Positions 39,976 to 51,183 of a stretch of DNA of 64,000 nt are shown in pieces. Within the stretch, counting starts at the first letter, position 1, and each line of letters opens with the position of its first letter. Under the pieces are notes generated by a model that was not told the DNA's origin, did not search any database, and saw nothing but the letters and a program-made list of their open reading frames with translations. A program made the translations under genes and the position numbers. The stretch lies in NCBI GenBank assembly GCA_037178625.1, contig CM074139.1, positions 806,001 through 870,000 on the forward strand, in the 5' to 3' direction. The stretch comes from Skeletonema tropicum. Taxonomy: Eukaryota > Bacillariophyta > Thalassiosirophyceae > Thalassiosirales > Thalassiosiraceae.

Positions 39976-41628
39976 AGAACCATGACTAGGGAGGACAATA
40001 TCATATCATCAACAACAACAACACCCATGATGTATTAGTGCCTTAGAATAAAAGGGAGACAGAGGATTAGACTATTGAAGAAAATAAGTTGCGTAAAATT
40101 GACGCGAATGGAGCATCATGAGCAAATCAAACATTTGTTGAACAGTATTATGGCAGGTCAGTAAAACGTAGGGGATATGAGTTTGATAGCATCCATCACT
40201 TTCACTGTGAATGATTCACCTATACAAAACCAAACTTGACACCAGCGATTATAGAGGAGTTGTGTAAATACCATCGGATACATTGATTCTGTTGCACGTC
40301 GCAAGGACACGACATCACTTGCAAAGGAGCCAATCTTACAAGATGTGAGAGAGGAGAGAGAGGCATTTACGAAGGCTTCCTTTTTAACGCAGAATGAGTT
40401 TGCAAAACGAGGATTATTTTCTACGATGTTATGGTACTTGATCAACTAACCAGTCAAATAATTTGATGACTTCGGCTTTCTTTGATACCGCTGCATCTGT
40501 GGTTTTGTTGTCCCAAGTCCCAATCCAATGACTCATCTACTTTCCTTCTTTTATCCTGGGCATGGAGCAAGTGGCTATTGTGTGTCCAGATTGCTTACAG
40601 ATACCGCGGTTACACAGGACTGTCTTTTTGCTCTGTTTCGATACCATGACTGATTCAGATAGTAGGACTTTTGCACTCTTGTGGCGAGTCTTCTTTGCTG
40701 ACTCTTTGCCCGTTACGTTGCTCTTGACAAGGCTGACCTTGAGCGTGACCCTCGCTCTCCATTAATCCTTGCACTATCTATGTCGCTCTTCATTGTTGCT
40801 TTCTCCTTTCGAACTATTTCAACCTCATTCACTTGGACAGGACACCAAACATCAATCATCTCAGACGTCCTATACACACACACCGACTAAGTTGATCGCT
40901 CCTCTCCATCATTCTCTGACCAGAGATCACCTTTGCAATGTGGTGCGCTCCCAGTCAAAGCAACAAGAGGTTCTCGATAATTCTTTTCAATCTTGCGTTT
41001 GCTGTTTTGTTTACTGCCGCCTTCCTCTTCTTTGCTTGATGTACAAGACCAACTCTATTTGACATTTTTATACCCAACTTCTGTCTAATTGTTGAATGTC
41101 ATCTTCGAGAGTATCAGCTTCTATCGTCTGGATGTTGTATTCCATCTTCTCGAGCTTCGGTGCCTGGTTGCTGTGTTGTATCTTCCATCTCTGTGGCAAG
41201 CTCGTCCAGTGCCTCACTATCTTCAGATGTTTTGCTACACCTGCACAAGTCAGAAATTTCACTCCGGATTAAGTTGAGCGCACTGTCCCCAATCTTCTGC
41301 CAACAGTGCCTTGAACCGTTGTTCATTTGTTTCTTAAGTTCATATTGCATGTTTGTTTGGGATACAATACGTTATCTTGTCAAAAACATTCTTCCAAAGG
41401 AACTTGTCTCCTCTATTGCTTGTCCTCAGCACATTGATAATCCTGTCAACTATCAGCGAGGGGTAAACCCACATGTACAAGTACAAGACGGCCACGTATT
41501 CAATCTGGTGCCACCCACAAGCTCACATTGTCGTGTGGTAGGCAGTGATCTGCAGTGATAGAGTAATAAATGCTCGGTTTCACTTGACCGTAGTTACGGG
41601 ATTTGACCATTTTTTTTATGAATTATCG
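39976..41628. other. Interior of the long-TIR element, possible gene fragments
   Basis: Minus-strand open frames at 40158-40445 (SLTSCKIGSFASDVV) and 41114-41350 (acidic, LDELATEMEDTT) have some codon structure but no family I recognise. They could be captured host exons. I cannot build a gene model. Confidence 0.3.
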
Positions 41629-42095
41629 CAATAACAGCACGTGTTGATATCAAATTAAGCGGCGGTTTGTGGCGGATTTCCGGCGGCCATCGACGGTATA
41701 TTGATAGGTGAAGCGTCTGCGACGATTGTAATTCAGCGAGAGCCGTATCAACGATGTGTAGGAGTGAATACTATCGTGCCGAATGTTGCCGTAGCGTCAA
41801 TGGGACGACATTTGGTGGATCTATTAGTTTTGGAAATTCAAAAGCACTTAGTGGCGGAATTTCGACGGATAATGACGATTGATGGGGTTGACAACGAAAT
41901 ACCGCTGTATTTCCTCCACCGCCCTTGGCAGGTTTGGCGTAGTTGACATGTGCCGTAGGGGGGATTTGTGCTAACTTTGTGCCATGGTTTGATGTTTGAT
42001 GGTGGATGTGGTGGATATCATACTTTACCACTAGGTATTTACGAACGTACGTTACTAATACGTGCTACGTATGAATTAGTACAAAAACAAGCGAG
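41629..42095 (-). repeat. Right long terminal inverted repeat
   Basis: It mirrors 39501-39975. The inner edge reads ACAGCACGTGTTGATATC, inverted relative to the left arm. Confidence 0.8.
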
Positions 42096-42354
42096 GCCGC
42101 GACCTTAACGTAGAGTACTTAGCGTGTCGGTCCCAACCACGCACTACACTTTCCCACCCCCAAATTCCCACTTTCCCACACCGCCCAGCCACGTCGACGT
42201 GGGATTCTACTTTTCCACTTTCCCATTTTTGAGAGAGGAAGCCCTCTATCTCCCCCCGTCTGTCTTGAGAAGGTCAAATTTGGAGGGAGGTCAAACCTCC
42301 ACTGGACACAGTACAATAAGTATATACTTATTAGAATCGATTTAAAAGACGGTA

Positions 42355-42457
42355 CTGTAGCAGCGATGCGGATTGCATGGTGATCAAACAAACACACTGA
42401 GTTAGTTTAGGCTACGATTTTGGTTTGTTTGTGGAGACATGACAGACCGCATCATCA
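42355..42457 (+). repeat. 103-bp direct repeat, copy 1
   Basis: Identical to 43165-43267 by eye, from CTGTAGCAGCGATGCGG to GACCGCATCATCA. The intervening 707 bp (42458-43164) has no recognised gene. Confidence 0.85.
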
Positions 42458-43164
42458 TCCCCCATCTTTGCTGTCAACTGAGGAGTCAAGGTTGGAATAC
42501 CTTGCGGATAATCGAAGGAGATGCAAAGAACTATGATAGGACATGAAATGGGAATAAGTCCGTTGAATTGCTGTCAATACATCTGCATAAAGAATGCTCC
42601 TCAGAAATAATAAAATGTTCGACAGGGAATAAAATGTTGTGTGCCATGTGGAATGTCCACTTTCGATAGCAGTGCTCCGTCCACTGGTAATCGAATAAAA
42701 ATAAAATAAAAATTTTATACCTTGGCCGTTGATCAGACGCCAAGGAACCAATTATGGATCCAATCGACAATTGGTAGGAGTGGTTGTTGTTGGTGAGAAA
42801 TCTTCACTTGTGTCGAGCGATAATGAGGTTGTCGGAAGCAGTGGCTCATATCCCCCATCTGATATTATCGGTGCGTATTAAACTGTCGAGCAATGGCGGG
42901 TCTCCAAACGCCATGCAGGAGGAGTAAAATAAGGTGACGACGTGTCATGTCGGAGGGTTAGTCCGGCGATGGGACTCCTGTGTAGGAATGGCGGAGAAAC
43001 AACGATGACGTTGTGAAAATATCTCGGATGCGTTAGCAGTCGACTGCAGAGGAAGTGGCTCGGATCCAACTGCTGCTGACTTCCCCCATACGTGAATACA
43101 TGGAGGGCTATGGACCTCACGTCTAGCGGAGCGGCTGGTCCAAGCCCGTAGTGGGCTCATGAAC

Positions 43165-43267
43165 CTGTAGCAGCGATGCGGATTGCATGGTGATCAAACA
43201 AACACACTGAGTTAGTTTAGGCTACGATTTTGGTTTGTTTGTGGAGACATGACAGACCGCATCATCA
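43165..43267 (+). repeat. 103-bp direct repeat, copy 2
   Basis: Second copy, in the same orientation as 42355-42457. It lies just outside the right arm of the HSF inverted duplication. Confidence 0.85.
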
Positions 43268-43289
43268 GGTACTCAAACAGGCCTTAAGG

Positions 43290-45390
43290 CTTAAGGCCTC
43301 AACTGGGTTATTCGGGACTGGGACTGGGAACACTGGGAATCAAAACGGAAGCGAATGTCTGATGAGACTGAGGTACAACTGTGGAACACGGAAAAATCAT
43401 TCGGCAGTTTAAGAGAACTCTTAAAATAATAGGCTAGTAAATAATTCTTTCTGTTCATTCCTGCTCAGCTCTGTTGCCACGATCATCATTCGCAAGAGCA
43501 AGAGGAATTGTTTCGGCTACTACTTACGAGTAGAATGCTGGCACAAACTAATTGGTAGACGCAACCGACAAACAACAGCATCTGATGCACCTGCACCTGC
43601 ACCTGCACATGCACCTGCACCTTGAACCCCCTTCTCCAAAGACAGAAGACAAGATGGACTCTTCAGAGAAACAAACGAACATCAAAAATGCAGATGATGC
43701 GGTTCCTCCAGCTCAGGAAATTGAACAAACTCATGTATTAGCCCCAGAACGAGAAGGCCTCAAGCTCAAGCTCGTATTCGCCGCATCTCAAATCAAGACA
43801 ACTCCCGAAGACAAAGATGCCGAGGCAAATGGCGCTGAAGCTCAAGTGCCATCTATATCTAGCAAACTGAGCAACGAGACTGGCGATGTTTCCGACGATC
43901 TCGAATCTGGAACTGGTAGAGAATCAGCCGAAGGAGAAGCTGAGGCAGGAGAGGACGCAGCAGAAGCTCCTCCTCATGTTAACGATTCTGAGACCGAGAC
44001 CGAGAACTCAGCCATCGCTGCTCTCCAGAACCAGAACAAGAGCTTTCCTCAAGTCCTCCATGAGATCCTTGCCACGACGGAGTGTCAGTCCATCCTTCAC
44101 TGGCTTCCCGATGGCTTCTCGTTCCTTATTGTGGACAAGCAACGATTCTCTAGTGAGATTCTACCCCAATACTTCCGTGGGGCTCTATTGAATAGCTTCA
44201 TCCGAAAGCTCAACCGATGGGGATTCCGCAGGCTCAAGAGTCGTTTCAAGGGAGAGGAATCCTCGTTTGCACACAAGAACTTTGTCCGTGACATGCCTTG
44301 GCTATGTAAGAAAATGAGGTGCGAGTCCAAGCCAAGTTACCACAAAGTTCCTTCTGCCTCTGCTGACAAGATGAAGAAGACCACGAAGAAGATGAAGAAG
44401 GCTAAACAACAGTCTACAGCTACTACTGAGGCGTCCGATAACAAGAGTCTTGCCACTCCTGCTCCTGCAACTGCCGGCATTGTGGTATCTGCAAAATCCC
44501 TTCCTCCCTTCTTGGCAACGAATGGAACGATGGATAGGGCATTATTTGTTCCCGCCTACTCACGCATGACAGTATCGGAACGTAAACCGCTACCACTGCC
44601 TGATCCTCACCGTAATCCGACCTTACCCAAGGCTCCTCCTGCAGCTCCAGCTCGCTTCCTTTCCACAGCCACAGCTGATGCTGCGACCATTCGAGAGACC
44701 CAACTTCAGCTCCTTGCTTATCATCAACATCGCATCTTCCATGAAAGGCAGATCCTAATTGCCCAAATGCGTCAGCGGCATCAGCTTCAAGTGGAGCTGC
44801 AGCGTCTCAATCAGATGTTTTCGCAGATTGGTGAACAAATTGCCAGCGGCCGCGCTGCACAGAGAGCCATGATGGCAAAGTATGCACGTGATATGTTGAG
44901 GAGTAGTCACAATCATCACATAGGAGGGAGGAAGTAAGAGTAGAAGAAACACAAATCACACGTGAACATGAATATGCTGAAACAATATTGTTCATAAACT
45001 ATATGAATACAGGGAATCGATTTTGAATATATGATATCATCTTTAGTTGCCAGTTGTCTGGGGTGCGGCCAACTCATGCACCTTCTTGCATAGCTCTCTA
45101 TTGTAGAGAGAGAGAAAGAGAAGAGAAAGCAGTCTTAGAGGAAGACAGCCCTAACTCCATCTTAAATCTTCAACCAGGGCTAAGGGGAAGGGAACAACTT
45201 ATCCTCTAGTGTTCCTAAACTAAAAATGAGAATTAAAATATTTCAGTGAGGAGTGAGGAATAGTAGAAGCAAGAGTATGGTACTTCGTTCAGGGAGTTTT
45301 CAAGAGCGGCCAAAGACAAGACGAGTAAGACGTACTATCAATGAACATAACAGGAGATTAGGGATCAGGTGACAGGTACGCAAATGCCAC
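43290..45390. repeat. Right arm of the large HSF inverted duplication
   Basis: Inverted match to 33995-36345. It carries about 110 bp not found in the left arm (about 45135-45250, CTTAGAGGAAGACAGCCC on) and lacks the 330-bp block of the left arm. Confidence 0.8.
43585..44937 (+). CDS. HSF-type transcription factor 3 (right copy of the inverted duplication)
   Basis: 450 aa from ATG 43585; the open frame reaches 43552 at a TTG but the left copy's start supports this ATG. The domain is almost identical to HSF 2: FPQVLHEILATTE, FREALLNSF replaced by FRGALLNSF, FVRDMPWLCKKMRCES. The N-terminal His-Leu repeat is longer here (HLHLHLHMHLHLEPP) through an expanded CACCTG tract. An acidic segment differs by a short deletion (TETENSA against TETENETENSA). 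Both HSF genes are intact, so dosage of this factor is likely doubled. Confidence 0.85.
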   Translation: MHLHLHLHMHLHLEPPSPKTEDKMDSSEKQTNIKNADDAVPPAQEIEQTHVLAPEREGLKLKLVFAASQIKTTPEDKDAEANGAEAQVPSISSKLSNETGDVSDDLESGTGRESAEGEAEAGEDAAEAPPHVNDSETETENSAIAALQNQNKSFPQVLHEILATTECQSILHWLPDGFSFLIVDKQRFSSEILPQYFRGALLNSFIRKLNRWGFRRLKSRFKGEESSFAHKNFVRDMPWLCKKMRCESKPSYHKVPSASADKMKKTTKKMKKAKQQSTATTEASDNKSLATPAPATAGIVVSAKSLPPFLATNGTMDRALFVPAYSRMTVSERKPLPLPDPHRNPTLPKAPPAAPARFLSTATADAATIRETQLQLLAYHQHRIFHERQILIAQMRQRHQLQVELQRLNQMFSQIGEQIASGRAAQRAMMAKYARDMLRSSHNHHIGGRK

Positions 45391-46077
45391 AAAATACGGA
45401 AAGCGCGGATATCCTTTACCTATATAGTAACAAAATGATTGCAATAGCGAGCGGTCGCTCAAATTGATCAGAGTCAGAGAGGGATTGGTAGAGAAAGGAG
45501 AACTTAAAGAAGTAAGGGCTCGGGGGCCTACTGGGTAGGGGTGGTCGACGTAAGTGGATAGAAAACCGATACTACATACTACCTAAGGAGATGGAATCTG
45601 CTTCCTTTCGGATGGCGAATTAGAGAGGGGTTCGCAAAATGAGTTCGCACACAGAATCCTTTTTCTGGATTCAAACAGCTTCTCCGATTCATGATGAGGC
45701 TCTATTTTCAGGGAAAGGCGTCATTCAATTGTATTCAATTGTATGCCGATGACGAATGTTGGATTTTACTTCAATTTCTCTGCGTAAGAAGTATATTACT
45801 CCTATTCTACTGCATATCTTAGGCCTCAATCTGATAGGCGTTACTTTGGTATCCTTATTTACAGGACATTGCTTGGCTGGTATCGGCCATCTTTCTCTTA
45901 CTTATATATGTGAACTGTAATGGTTTTCCGTGATCAACATATCCCAGTCACAATACTTAGTTTCTCAAGCACACGTACTCGACAAAGGTGACACCAGATG
46001 CAGAGATCATGACCAAGTATGGTATTGCTATTGCTATAAATTAGCCGTTACGCTATAAATAGCTGTTACCCAGCGGT
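45391..46077. other. Intergenic
   Basis: No ORF, RNA or repeat is recognised beyond a short TTGTATTCAATTGTAT duplication near 45730. Confidence 0.4.
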
Positions 46078-49000
46078 TCAAATCAGCGCAAGTAGTATGA
46101 AACTTTGAGTAAGTAAATAATGAAGATGACATCTCCTGAAACTCTCGGTCCCAGAATGTTGTCTTGGTTCGTTAACGAACCTTGAATACCATGCTTCGTT
46201 GTGGTTGCTTTGAATGCCTCCTTCGCTTTCGTTGTCGTCAATAGTAAACATGTTTTGACCCTCACTTCTAGGAGTCTCGCTCTGGAAATCGTAATGGATT
46301 GTTTCAATTCCATAAATATTCCCTAACATCGTTGTATCCACTTGGTTCGGGTTAGAAATATGTGACAAAGTCGGTAACGCGAAGGCACTAAACTCTGTCA
46401 TTTCTGTAGGAGCTTTGGTTGGTTTTATCGTCTTGTTCTCTGCCATTGAATTGAAATTGTCAAGCACTTCTAATAGAGTTTGTGTGCTACTTGAAGAGAT
46501 TGGGCCATCACATTTTGGAAGCCAGATACTATCTTTGTTGCAGTAGAACTTTCCGCCTCCACAAAAACCAATCTCAGACCGACACCATGTGCCTCCACCT
46601 TCAGCACAGGGCTCCCCAGAGCAATTAGTGTCTTCATCGTGAGCAAATGAGGGCTGACCTGTCGTTGGCTGTCCTGTCGGTTTCCGTGTAGGTGCCGCAG
46701 AGGGGCATTCAAACGTCCACTGACTATTCTCATTGCAGTAAGTGTCTCCAGTTCCACAGTAGTTATGTTCGCTTCGACAATAGCCTTCGCCTTCTCTGCA
46801 TGGTTTGCCACGGCAGTTGTAATTTTCAGGCCCTGTCCCATCAGCCTCAACCATTTCAGAATTAGTCAAGGCGGAATGAATTTCTGACGTGACCATACCT
46901 GCGTCGATAGACACCGCTAGTTGCAGAGATGATGACAAATCGATACAGTCACTACGCCCAGATATTGCATCGACATCGCTGTCCTTCGAGTCATCTGGCC
47001 CCACATTTTGGGGTGTGAAGACATAGTCGGCATTTGCTGTGACGACAGCATAATACTTACCTCCTGGAAGGTCGTCAAAGATATAATCACCGCCGCTAGA
47101 AGTCCTAATTCCTTCTACCCATCGGTCATCACAACTGTAGAGATCCACCAATACTCCTCTCAGTCCTGGCTCGTCTGCTTCCTTGACGCCATCATTATTT
47201 TTGTCGAGCCATACATGTCCAGATATCCTGCCAGGAGATGAGTTGACTGGCTTAACGCCACTTCCCTGAACTACTGATGGTTTGCCTTGATACAGTTGAT
47301 TCAAATTATGTGGATTTTCTTTACTAGGATCTGAATCATTGACGGGTCTCAAGGAGGTGAAACTTTGTTCTTTTGACGCTATCGTAACAACAAGCTTGGG
47401 GGCATTCGACCTTTCTGAACTCTCTTTGCTGCCAAATTCACTTCCAATCTTGTTCGTTCCAATTATCCTAAAGCTTACTTCGCGATTCCCAACAGCATTT
47501 GTCACGTCTAACTCGAAGTGCGTACTGTCTTTTCTATCAATCGTAGCCGCAAATAAAGTCCCGCTTGCTGTAGGTGCAGAATTATAAGTCACAGTGTTCT
47601 CGGTCCATCCATTAAACGTCGGTTGAACGTAAAATATCCCTGCATTCAAGGCATTTTCATCGAGTATTGCAAGTCGTAGCACTGCTTTGTCAATCTTTGC
47701 ATCAAGGAGATCAGATAAATCGAAACTAAGAAGTGCCATATCCCCATCAATCATATTCACGACCATAGACGATTCTGATCCATGGTTGGTATCAGGGTTC
47801 GTTCGAGAAATTGTCGTGTCCTCAAGTGGCTGGAAAATAAAAGTTTTGCCGTCAACTTTGGTCATTAAAGATTCTTCTAATTGCTCATCTTCTTGTTCGT
47901 TGACAACTACTTGAGAAGCTGACACGATTTCAGTTGGCTGGATCACGAAATTATTTTCCGAATCTTTCACTGGATCTTTTTGTGTCGTAGGCCTGGGTGC
48001 TGTAACCAAAGTTGAAGGTCTGGATGCTGTTGACAGAATGGGTTTGAACGATGGTGCATTGGTTGGAGGATACTCTAAACTCGTCATTGCCCAATTAGTC
48101 ATACTTCCAAGTTCTTCGTGAGATGTTTCTTTGGGTGCACGTGTTGGAGGGAAGATCGGAAAGGGTTTGATTGGCTGACGTGTTGGCTGTTTAGTGCGAG
48201 GGTCTGGACTGTTTGTTGGTATATTCGTTTTGACACCTGTCGAGGAAGGTAATGGTGCAGCATCTGTCGGCAAAGGCGTTGGAGGAGACGTCTTCGGTCG
48301 AGATGTTGTTGGGGGTAAAGTTTTGGGCGCAGATGTTGATGATGGAGGTGTGTTAGGCCTGGACGTTGGAAGAGGCGTTGCCATCTTTGGAGGTGCCCAC
48401 GGCGAATCAGTTGGCGGTGCAGTGCGAATGACTTTTGGATCGAAATATGCACAATTTGGGCAACTACCATCAGTAAGACATTGCTGGAAAACTGTCTCAA
48501 GTCCATCACAGCCATCAAAACTGAGCAAATTAGTCGCTCCCATAACTTCAGCCACGTTACAGTAGTGATCAAGTCTCCTTCGCACAGCTCGCGAATACCA
48601 CTCATCTCCATTTTCGACTGGACACTCACTAGATCCATTTATTATATTGAGTGCAGACCCAAAGTTTCCATTCAAAGCATGGTTGTGACTCGTTTTGCCT
48701 TCCTCTTTCATGAATTCAACCCAAATGAATATACCCACTCCCCAGCTATATGATTCCACAGTTGACAAAAGCTCGGGCTCTTTACAAAATGTATTTTTGT
48801 TTCCTGTCATGGTTGCAGATGCCCGGATGTAGTTGAAATTGCTCGATATCTGAATTGATCCTCTCCCGAAGAAGATATCATTTGCTTTCATGTGACCTTC
48901 CAATTGTCCGGATGCTTCAACTTCTTTGACGTATTCACAAGTGCAACCTTTCGGAGGGGTTGTGTAGGGTTGACAAAAGTTCATGTAGCTTTGATCATTC

Positions 49001-51183
49001 TCCAGCATTGAAATACCGCAAGTATGCGTGTCAAAATTGTAGTCGTCACTAGTACACGGAACGCAGTACAGCTCGCCGTCCACGACTATATTATCGCCGC
49101 ATGCCAAGTATTCTCGTGCTGCTATGAAACCATCTGTTTCGTGCGATGCAATGCCCAAGAAAGCCGTGAGTTCGTTAATGCGTTGCTCTCTTGATCCCAT
49201 GCGAAACACTTTCTCCGCATGACGAAAATTGTAATGATCTATTGCAGCACAGAACCCCTCATAGGTAAAGGGGTGCTTTGCATTGGGGGCGATCAATCGA
49301 AATAGAGCTCTGTCGATTAGCTCACCACAAACTCCCTCTCCTGGCCCATACGAAGATGTAGAACTTTCCACCACATCCAATCCACTGGGCGGGGCTGGTT
49401 CGACCCTTGGGAGTCTAGTATCCCAACACCAACACCCTTTACTCCCCTTCACGTCGCATGGATAAAAACTCTGGCCCTTTCCACAGGGCTCACATTCCCC
49501 ATCACGTATTGGATTTAACCCATTCTTATTCCCCACGCATTGTTGAGTCTCTCCAGAACAGTCATTGCATCCAAAGGTAGGACAACCAAATGGAGAGTCA
49601 CTCTCACAATTAAAGCAAAACGATGTCCATGTCGAGTGAGCATTGCAGTATGGAGGACCCATACCACAAATTCCATCAGCGGAACGACAGAATTCTTCTT
49701 CGATACCTGGTGGGACAGGACATGGCTCTCCTGTACATGGTCCACTAATTTCATTTGTTGGCTCAATCGTTGGGGGTTGTGTTACCGGTCGAAGAGTAGT
49801 AGGTCGTTTCGTTGGACGCTTTGTTCTAGGTCTCTTTGTAGGTTTCTTTGTAGGTCGACCATTTCCACCAGAAGCACCACCTTCCTCCACTGTCAGAAGT
49901 GTATTTAGATCTGGAAGCGTAATCTTATCTTCCCAAACCTTGCATGCATCGCAATTCCCATTTTTCAAACACTGAACAAACTTTCTATCCATGTCCATGC
50001 ACCCATCGAAACTCAACAATGTGTCCAATCCAAGAGCAGTCGCAGCACGACAATATCGATTCAAACGCAATTGCACAGCCTTCCCATGCCAGCCATGATC
50101 ATCCGACGGACACTCCAACCCTCCATTAATAATATCCAAAGTCTGACCAAACTCATTATGCATCAACACAGCCTGATGACACGTCTTGTCATTCTTCACA
50201 TTCTCCATCCAATAAAACAACCCCGCCCCCCACGCATACTCCTCCTTCGTCGCCACCATATCCGGCCGCTGACAAAACGTCTGACTATGCCCCGTCAACG
50301 CCACACTCGCCTTGATATAATTGTAATTCCACGACAATTGAATCGCACCCCGACCAAAGTACACCTTATCCGCCTTGATATATCCCGCCATCTCCCCATC
50401 ACTACTAACCTCATAGATATCATCACACTCACACCCATCGGGGGGTAGTAAATTGCTCTGACAGTACAAATTAAACGCTCGTCCCTCACTTGCCAAACTC
50501 TCCGCAGTACATGTAAACGTCTCCCAATCAAATCCCGACATGTCACATGGCTTACAATACATTTCACCCCCCACAAACTTTTGATCGGCACACATTAAAT
50601 ATTCTCGTCCGGCCTTTAATTCATCACTTTCATGTAGGACATTGCCCATGAATGCGGCGAGCTCATGACGTATTTGGAGTTCGGTCCCCATTATGAAAAT
50701 ACCCTCGGTGGGATGATTGGCGTTGTAATCTCGTACTGCCTGGCAGAATCCACGGTAGGAATAGGGATGTTGTGCCTCGGGTGCCAATGTTTCAAATACC
50801 TCGAGTGTCAGTATGTCATCGCAGGGATCGATCGTATCATCGAGTAGTAGTGGTAATCGTGTCGATGGTGCCGGAGGTATTTTGGATTTGGACGTATCCC
50901 AGCAGTAACAGAGACCGTCGACATCACATGGCCAGTAGGTCTGACCCTTTTGACAGGCGGCACAGTGATCATCGGTGGTTCGTTGACCGTGGTTGGGATT
51001 GGCGATGCATTTGTTGGTGGATGTGGAGCACCCGTTGGAGGGGGAGCAGGCGTAGGCTGGTGGGAACCATTCGGAGTCGGAGGTTGTTGTGGAGAGGACT
51101 ACATTATTTTTTGTTGTTGAGGTGAGTGATAGAACAGTCAGCAGTAGTAGCTGGTGCCTCCGCCGCCGAAAGGATTTCATCAT
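46078..51183 (-). CDS. Secreted multidomain protein with two GH19 chitinase domains
   Basis: 1701 aa, ATG 51183. Order: signal peptide; Cys-rich region; GH19 domain 1 (HESDELKAGREYL near 181, YFGRGAIQLSWNYNY near 275); Thr/Pro/Lys linker; second Cys-rich region; GH19 domain 2 (SHETDGFIAAREYLAC near 680, FFGRGSIQISSNFNYI near 772); long Pro/Ser/Thr linker; DNRLRE-like domain (about 1105-1270, DTTISRTNPDTNHG); SdrD_B/Cna-B-like domain (about 1315-1400, GHVWLDKNNDGVKEADEPG); two hevein-like Cys modules (CRSEHNYCGTGDTYC). GH19 enzymes cleave chitin with a Glu acid, present in both HE motifs. Domain 2 has Ser for Trp in the FGRG-IQLSWN motif and may be weaker or only bind. A cell-wall or girdle chitin role is inferred. 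Confidence 0.85.
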   Translation of the reverse strand: MMKSFRRRRHQLLLLTVLSLTSTTKNNVVLSTTTSDSEWFPPAYACSPSNGCSTSTNKCIANPNHGQRTTDDHCAACQKGQTYWPCDVDGLCYCWDTSKSKIPPAPSTRLPLLLDDTIDPCDDILTLEVFETLAPEAQHPYSYRGFCQAVRDYNANHPTEGIFIMGTELQIRHELAAFMGNVLHESDELKAGREYLMCADQKFVGGEMYCKPCDMSGFDWETFTCTAESLASEGRAFNLYCQSNLLPPDGCECDDIYEVSSDGEMAGYIKADKVYFGRGAIQLSWNYNYIKASVALTGHSQTFCQRPDMVATKEEYAWGAGLFYWMENVKNDKTCHQAVLMHNEFGQTLDIINGGLECPSDDHGWHGKAVQLRLNRYCRAATALGLDTLLSFDGCMDMDRKFVQCLKNGNCDACKVWEDKITLPDLNTLLTVEEGGASGGNGRPTKKPTKRPRTKRPTKRPTTLRPVTQPPTIEPTNEISGPCTGEPCPVPPGIEEEFCRSADGICGMGPPYCNAHSTWTSFCFNCESDSPFGCPTFGCNDCSGETQQCVGNKNGLNPIRDGECEPCGKGQSFYPCDVKGSKGCWCWDTRLPRVEPAPPSGLDVVESSTSSYGPGEGVCGELIDRALFRLIAPNAKHPFTYEGFCAAIDHYNFRHAEKVFRMGSREQRINELTAFLGIASHETDGFIAAREYLACGDNIVVDGELYCVPCTSDDYNFDTHTCGISMLENDQSYMNFCQPYTTPPKGCTCEYVKEVEASGQLEGHMKANDIFFGRGSIQISSNFNYIRASATMTGNKNTFCKEPELLSTVESYSWGVGIFIWVEFMKEEGKTSHNHALNGNFGSALNIINGSSECPVENGDEWYSRAVRRRLDHYCNVAEVMGATNLLSFDGCDGLETVFQQCLTDGSCPNCAYFDPKVIRTAPPTDSPWAPPKMATPLPTSRPNTPPSSTSAPKTLPPTTSRPKTSPPTPLPTDAAPLPSSTGVKTNIPTNSPDPRTKQPTRQPIKPFPIFPPTRAPKETSHEELGSMTNWAMTSLEYPPTNAPSFKPILSTASRPSTLVTAPRPTTQKDPVKDSENNFVIQPTEIVSASQVVVNEQEDEQLEESLMTKVDGKTFIFQPLEDTTISRTNPDTNHGSESSMVVNMIDGDMALLSFDLSDLLDAKIDKAVLRLAILDENALNAGIFYVQPTFNGWTENTVTYNSAPTASGTLFAATIDRKDSTHFELDVTNAVGNREVSFRIIGTNKIGSEFGSKESSERSNAPKLVVTIASKEQSFTSLRPVNDSDPSKENPHNLNQLYQGKPSVVQGSGVKPVNSSPGRISGHVWLDKNNDGVKEADEPGLRGVLVDLYSCDDRWVEGIRTSSGGDYIFDDLPGGKYYAVVTANADYVFTPQNVGPDDSKDSDVDAISGRSDCIDLSSSLQLAVSIDAGMVTSEIHSALTNSEMVEADGTGPENYNCRGKPCREGEGYCRSEHNYCGTGDTYCNENSQWTFECPSAAPTRKPTGQPTTGQPSFAHDEDTNCSGEPCAEGGGTWCRSEIGFCGGGKFYCNKDSIWLPKCDGPISSSSTQTLLEVLDNFNSMAENKTIKPTKAPTEMTEFSAFALPTLSHISNPNQVDTTMLGNIYGIETIHYDFQSETPRSEGQNMFTIDDNESEGGIQSNHNEAWYSRFVNEPRQHSGTESFRRCHLHYLLTQSFILLALI

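Larger units (their letters stand above)
39501..42095. mobile_element. Element with very long (about 450-470 bp) terminal inverted repeats
   Basis: 39501-39975 and 41629-42095 are near-identical and inverted, starting CTCGCTTGTTTTTGTAC. Each arm holds the same two overlapping 85-codon open frames of opposite sense. The 1.65-kb interior has no clear transposase. No target duplication is seen at the borders. Long TIRs suggest a Mutator-like or foldback type (inference). Confidence 0.65.
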
